NCBI GenBank assembly: GCA_007119175.1
Contig: SKQC01000022.1
Location: 1 to 46,163 of the forward strand
From: Myxococcales bacterium
GTDB taxonomy: Bacteria > Myxococcota_A > Bradymonadia > Bradymonadales > Bradymonadaceae
DNA length: 46,163 bases
Direction: 5' to 3'
The notes under the pieces are model-generated. The model ran no database searches. It was not told the origin of the DNA and saw only the letters and a list, made by a program, of their open reading frames with translations. Within the stretch, counting starts at the first letter, position 1. Every line of letters begins with the position of its first letter. Shown piece by piece: positions 44,147 through 46,163 of this stretch. The position numbers and the translations under genes are program-made.

Positions 44147-45250
44147 ATGGAAGCGAAAAGTCTTCAGGATTCAAAGGTGATAAAGCCCCTGAACGTGCTG
44201 GACGACGTCTTCGACGATCCGTCGCCAAAAGCCCGACTCGCACAGGCCAAAAAACGCGGCCGCGAGCTCCACGAAAAGATGATGGACTTCGATCCGGTGG
44301 TTTTTTACCGGTCTTTCGAATTGGTGCGCGTGCCGTACCCGACGCGCTATGCCTTTTTAAACGTCAAGGGCCTGCATTCGCCGTTTATTCATATCGTCAA
44401 TCGCGTCTTTATCATTCAATTCGAAAGCGACGAGGGCATAAAAACTCTTCTGGTCTCGCCCTCGGATCCGGATCGAAACCGGGAGACGCCGTTTTTTAAG
44501 CGTCTCTCCGAGTCATTTGGGCCATTGCAGGGGCTGGGAGACCGGTTGATGGCGCCTCAGGAAATGTCGGTTCTGGAGGCTCTTGCGGCGACGGGACTGC
44601 GCCCGGAAGACGTCGATTATCTGACGTATGACCACTTGCATACCCAGGATATTAGGGGATGGCTCGGCACGACAGAGGAGCCGGGCTTATTTCCGAACGC
44701 AAAGCTATTGGTCATGGAGCAGGAGTGGGTCTCTACCCAGAATCTACTGCCGCCGCAGGAGCCCTGGTACTGCCCGGAGGGCATCGACGATGTCGACCCG
44801 GAGCGAATCGTGCTCCTCGATGGGAGCGTCTATCTGGGCGAAGGGGTGGCTCTGATGCACACGCCGGGACATACCGAGGGGAATCACTCAGTGGTGGTGC
44901 GCACGCCGGAAGGGGTGATGGTGACCAGTGAAAACGGGGTGGGGCCCGACGCCTATGAGCCGCTGTCCAGCGAATTGGATCCGGTCCGCGAATATGCCGA
45001 GGAGTCGGGGATGGAGATCATCCTCAACGGCAATACGCTGGAGCGCGGCCTCGACCAATACGTCTCGATGGTCATGGAAAAATCGGTGGCCGGTCGCGCG
45101 GCGCGGGATAAGCGTTTTCCCAATATGGTCTGCTCCTCGGAGATGGCGGCTTATTGGGCGTTTCCCGGCATTAAGCCGACCTTTCAATTCGGTAATCTCT
45201 CCTTTGGGCGCCCCTTTTATCCAGCTCATGACAGTGGAGCCACGCAGTGA
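44147..45250 (+). CDS. Metallo-beta-lactamase-fold protein with degenerate metal site
   Basis: A 367-residue soluble protein. Residues about 85-270 follow the MBL fold: 'YLTYDHLHTQDIRGW' (His163, His165, Gln167, Asp168) replaces the usual HxHxDH, and MHTPGHTEGNHSV (His242) supplies the third metal histidine. The bridging Asp region reads MVTSENGV rather than a GD motif. So the first metal site could survive but the second looks lost. The first 75 residues and the last 90 are not typical of the fold. ATG 44147 has GGAAGAG just upstream. The last 4 bp overlap the SDR gene (GTGA), so the two are translationally coupled. Confidence 0.75.
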   Translation: MEAKSLQDSKVIKPLNVLDDVFDDPSPKARLAQAKKRGRELHEKMMDFDPVVFYRSFELVRVPYPTRYAFLNVKGLHSPFIHIVNRVFIIQFESDEGIKTLLVSPSDPDRNRETPFFKRLSESFGPLQGLGDRLMAPQEMSVLEALAATGLRPEDVDYLTYDHLHTQDIRGWLGTTEEPGLFPNAKLLVMEQEWVSTQNLLPPQEPWYCPEGIDDVDPERIVLLDGSVYLGEGVALMHTPGHTEGNHSVVVRTPEGVMVTSENGVGPDAYEPLSSELDPVREYAEESGMEIILNGNTLERGLDQYVSMVMEKSVAGRAARDKRFPNMVCSSEMAAYWAFPGIKPTFQFGNLSFGRPFYPAHDSGATQ

Positions 45251-46077
45251 CCATAAAGCAACGCAAGGTGATGTTTTTGACCGGTTGTGCCAGCGGAATC
45301 GGAAAGCATCTGGCCGACCGCTTTTTGGAGGAGGGACACCAGATCTATTGCACGGATATCGATCTGGAGGCGATGCGGGCCTGGATCGATGCCAGCGAGC
45401 ACACCGCTGACCGGGTGGCGATGCAAAAGCTCGACGTGCGCCAGCCAGAGGACTGGAAGTCGGCCCTCGACGAGGCGGCAAAGACCTTCGGAGAGATCGA
45501 TGTGGTGATGAATATCGCCGGTTATCTAAAGCCGGGATACGTCGAGTCAATCACCAAGGCGGAAGTCGATATGCATCTTGACGTCAACGTCAAAGGGGTG
45601 ATGTACGGCACGCAGGTGGCTGCGGAGCGAATGGTGGAGCAGGGCAGGGGCCATATCGTCAACGTCGGCTCTCTGGCCTCGCTGACTCCTGTGCCCGGAT
45701 TGAGCCTGTATGGAGCGTCGAAATTCGCGGTGCGCGGATTTTCGCTGGCCGTTGCCGAGGAGTTGCGCGAGCGCGGCGTCGCCGTATCGGTTGTATTATT
45801 GGACGCTGTCAAAACGCCGATGCTCGATCTTCAGGCTGATTACGAAGAGGCGGCGCTGACGTTTTCCGGGCCGCGGCCGTTGACTCTCGACGAGGTGGAG
45901 CGGTTGATTGTCGATGAGGTCTTAGAGGAGAGACCGCTGGAAGTGACGCTTCCCCGAAGTCGGGGGATGATGGCCCGGTTTGCCGGCCTGGCACCGGATG
46001 TGACGCGTCTTCTGGGGCCGCTTTTGACCCGCCTCGGCAAGAGAGCACAGAAGACTTATGAGGTCGACGAGGACTAA
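45247..46077 (+). CDS. Short-chain dehydrogenase/reductase (SDR)
   Basis: NAD(P)-dependent oxidoreductase, 276 aa, classical SDR. The cofactor motif is TGCASGIG (about residues 12-19), then NIAG, then the catalytic serine in NVGSLAS and the YGASK pair (Tyr and Lys). The C-terminal 60 residues continue past the core with LDEVERLIVDEVLEERPLEV and a basic tail. The start is GTG 45247, overlapping the stop of the metallo-beta-lactamase-like gene by 4 bp, so the two likely act on a shared pathway. Substrate unknown. The D residue after the second beta strand (YCTDIDLEAM) suggests NAD preference. Confidence 0.9.
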   Translation: MTIKQRKVMFLTGCASGIGKHLADRFLEEGHQIYCTDIDLEAMRAWIDASEHTADRVAMQKLDVRQPEDWKSALDEAAKTFGEIDVVMNIAGYLKPGYVESITKAEVDMHLDVNVKGVMYGTQVAAERMVEQGRGHIVNVGSLASLTPVPGLSLYGASKFAVRGFSLAVAEELRERGVAVSVVLLDAVKTPMLDLQADYEEAALTFSGPRPLTLDEVERLIVDEVLEERPLEVTLPRSRGMMARFAGLAPDVTRLLGPLLTRLGKRAQKTYEVDED

Positions 46078-46084
46078 CAGCCGG

Positions 46085-46163
46085 AAGTGCGGCCAGGCTG
46101 GCCGCGGGCCCCAAAAGCTAAAAGTGCGGCCAGGCTGGCCGCGGGCCCCAAAAGCTAAAAGTG
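46085..46163. repeat. 37-bp tandem repeat with internal palindrome, cut by the window edge
   Basis: Two full identical 37-bp units begin at 46085 and 46122, and a third starts at 46159 and runs off the end. Each unit contains the near-perfect palindrome GCGGCCAG-g-CTGGCCGC, then GGGCCCC and the A-rich AAAAGCTAAAAG. Read on the minus strand, each stem is followed by CACTTTTAGCTTTT, so the units look like serial terminator-like hairpins. It begins 7 bp after the SDR stop. No spacers are present. Confidence 0.85.

Noticed and set aside
46085-46163. Possible CRISPR array start
   Set aside because: The 37-bp units abut each other with no variable spacers and no cas genes are present; this is a plain tandem repeat.

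Overview
This is a 46 kb stretch of GC-rich chromosomal DNA from what looks like a didermic, Myxococcota/deltaproteobacteria-type bacterium. The lineage is an inference from gene content: AgmX/PglI-type proteins with the GltG and GltJ layouts, Cys-rich and RCC1-repeat lipoproteins, many TPR/HEAT envelope proteins, an outer-membrane-type porin, and a c-di-AMP synthase cluster. A Bradymonadia-like genome would fit, but I cannot prove it here. No rRNA, tRNA, CRISPR array, integrase or complete insertion sequence was seen.

Layout. (1) 1-11.5 kb, minus strand: a housekeeping block read right to left, trypsin-fold pseudoprotease - tilS - [inverted-repeat element] - ftsH - folP - cdaA - cdaR - glmM - pdxJ - nnr (cut by the window edge). 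It links tRNA-Ile lysidine synthesis, membrane proteolysis, folate, c-di-AMP, peptidoglycan precursor, PLP and NAD(P)H-repair functions. (2) 11.5-23.1 kb: a GltG-like AgmX/PglI protein, glutaredoxin, a seven-repeat RCC1 lipoprotein, SppA, a small Cys-rich lipoprotein, xseA-xseB (XseA has an extra N-terminal HARP-like domain), a small acidic exported protein, and a GltJ-like protein (zinc ribbon + GYF + Pro-rich + TM + AgmX C-terminus) carrying fresh internal tandem repeats. (3) 23.1-32 kb: a DUF368 (PopT-type) undecaprenyl-phosphate transporter followed by a cysteine-free Rrf2 regulator, a very large TPR-lytic transglycosylase, a YihY/BrkB protein, a YdcH-like small protein, a beta-rich exported protein and a tiny zinc-ribbon protein. 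(4) 32.2-41.6 kb, all plus strand: HEAT-repeat protein, DUF192 lipoprotein, a membrane gluzincin with TPRs, an NTF2-like lipoprotein, a second TPR-gluzincin, and an ECF sigma factor. This looks like an envelope-protein operon of unknown purpose. (5) 41.6-46.2 kb: dnaJ (minus), a porin-like barrel, a degenerate metallo-beta-lactamase-fold protein translationally coupled to an SDR oxidoreductase, then a 37-bp tandem repeat cut by the window edge.

The points that most deserve a second look are the GltG/GltJ-like pair, the dead protease coupled to tilS, the HARP-like fusion on XseA with a changed GHxxD motif, the nested inverted-repeat element between tilS and ftsH, the paired TPR-gluzincin operon, and the 37-bp hairpin repeat at the right edge.
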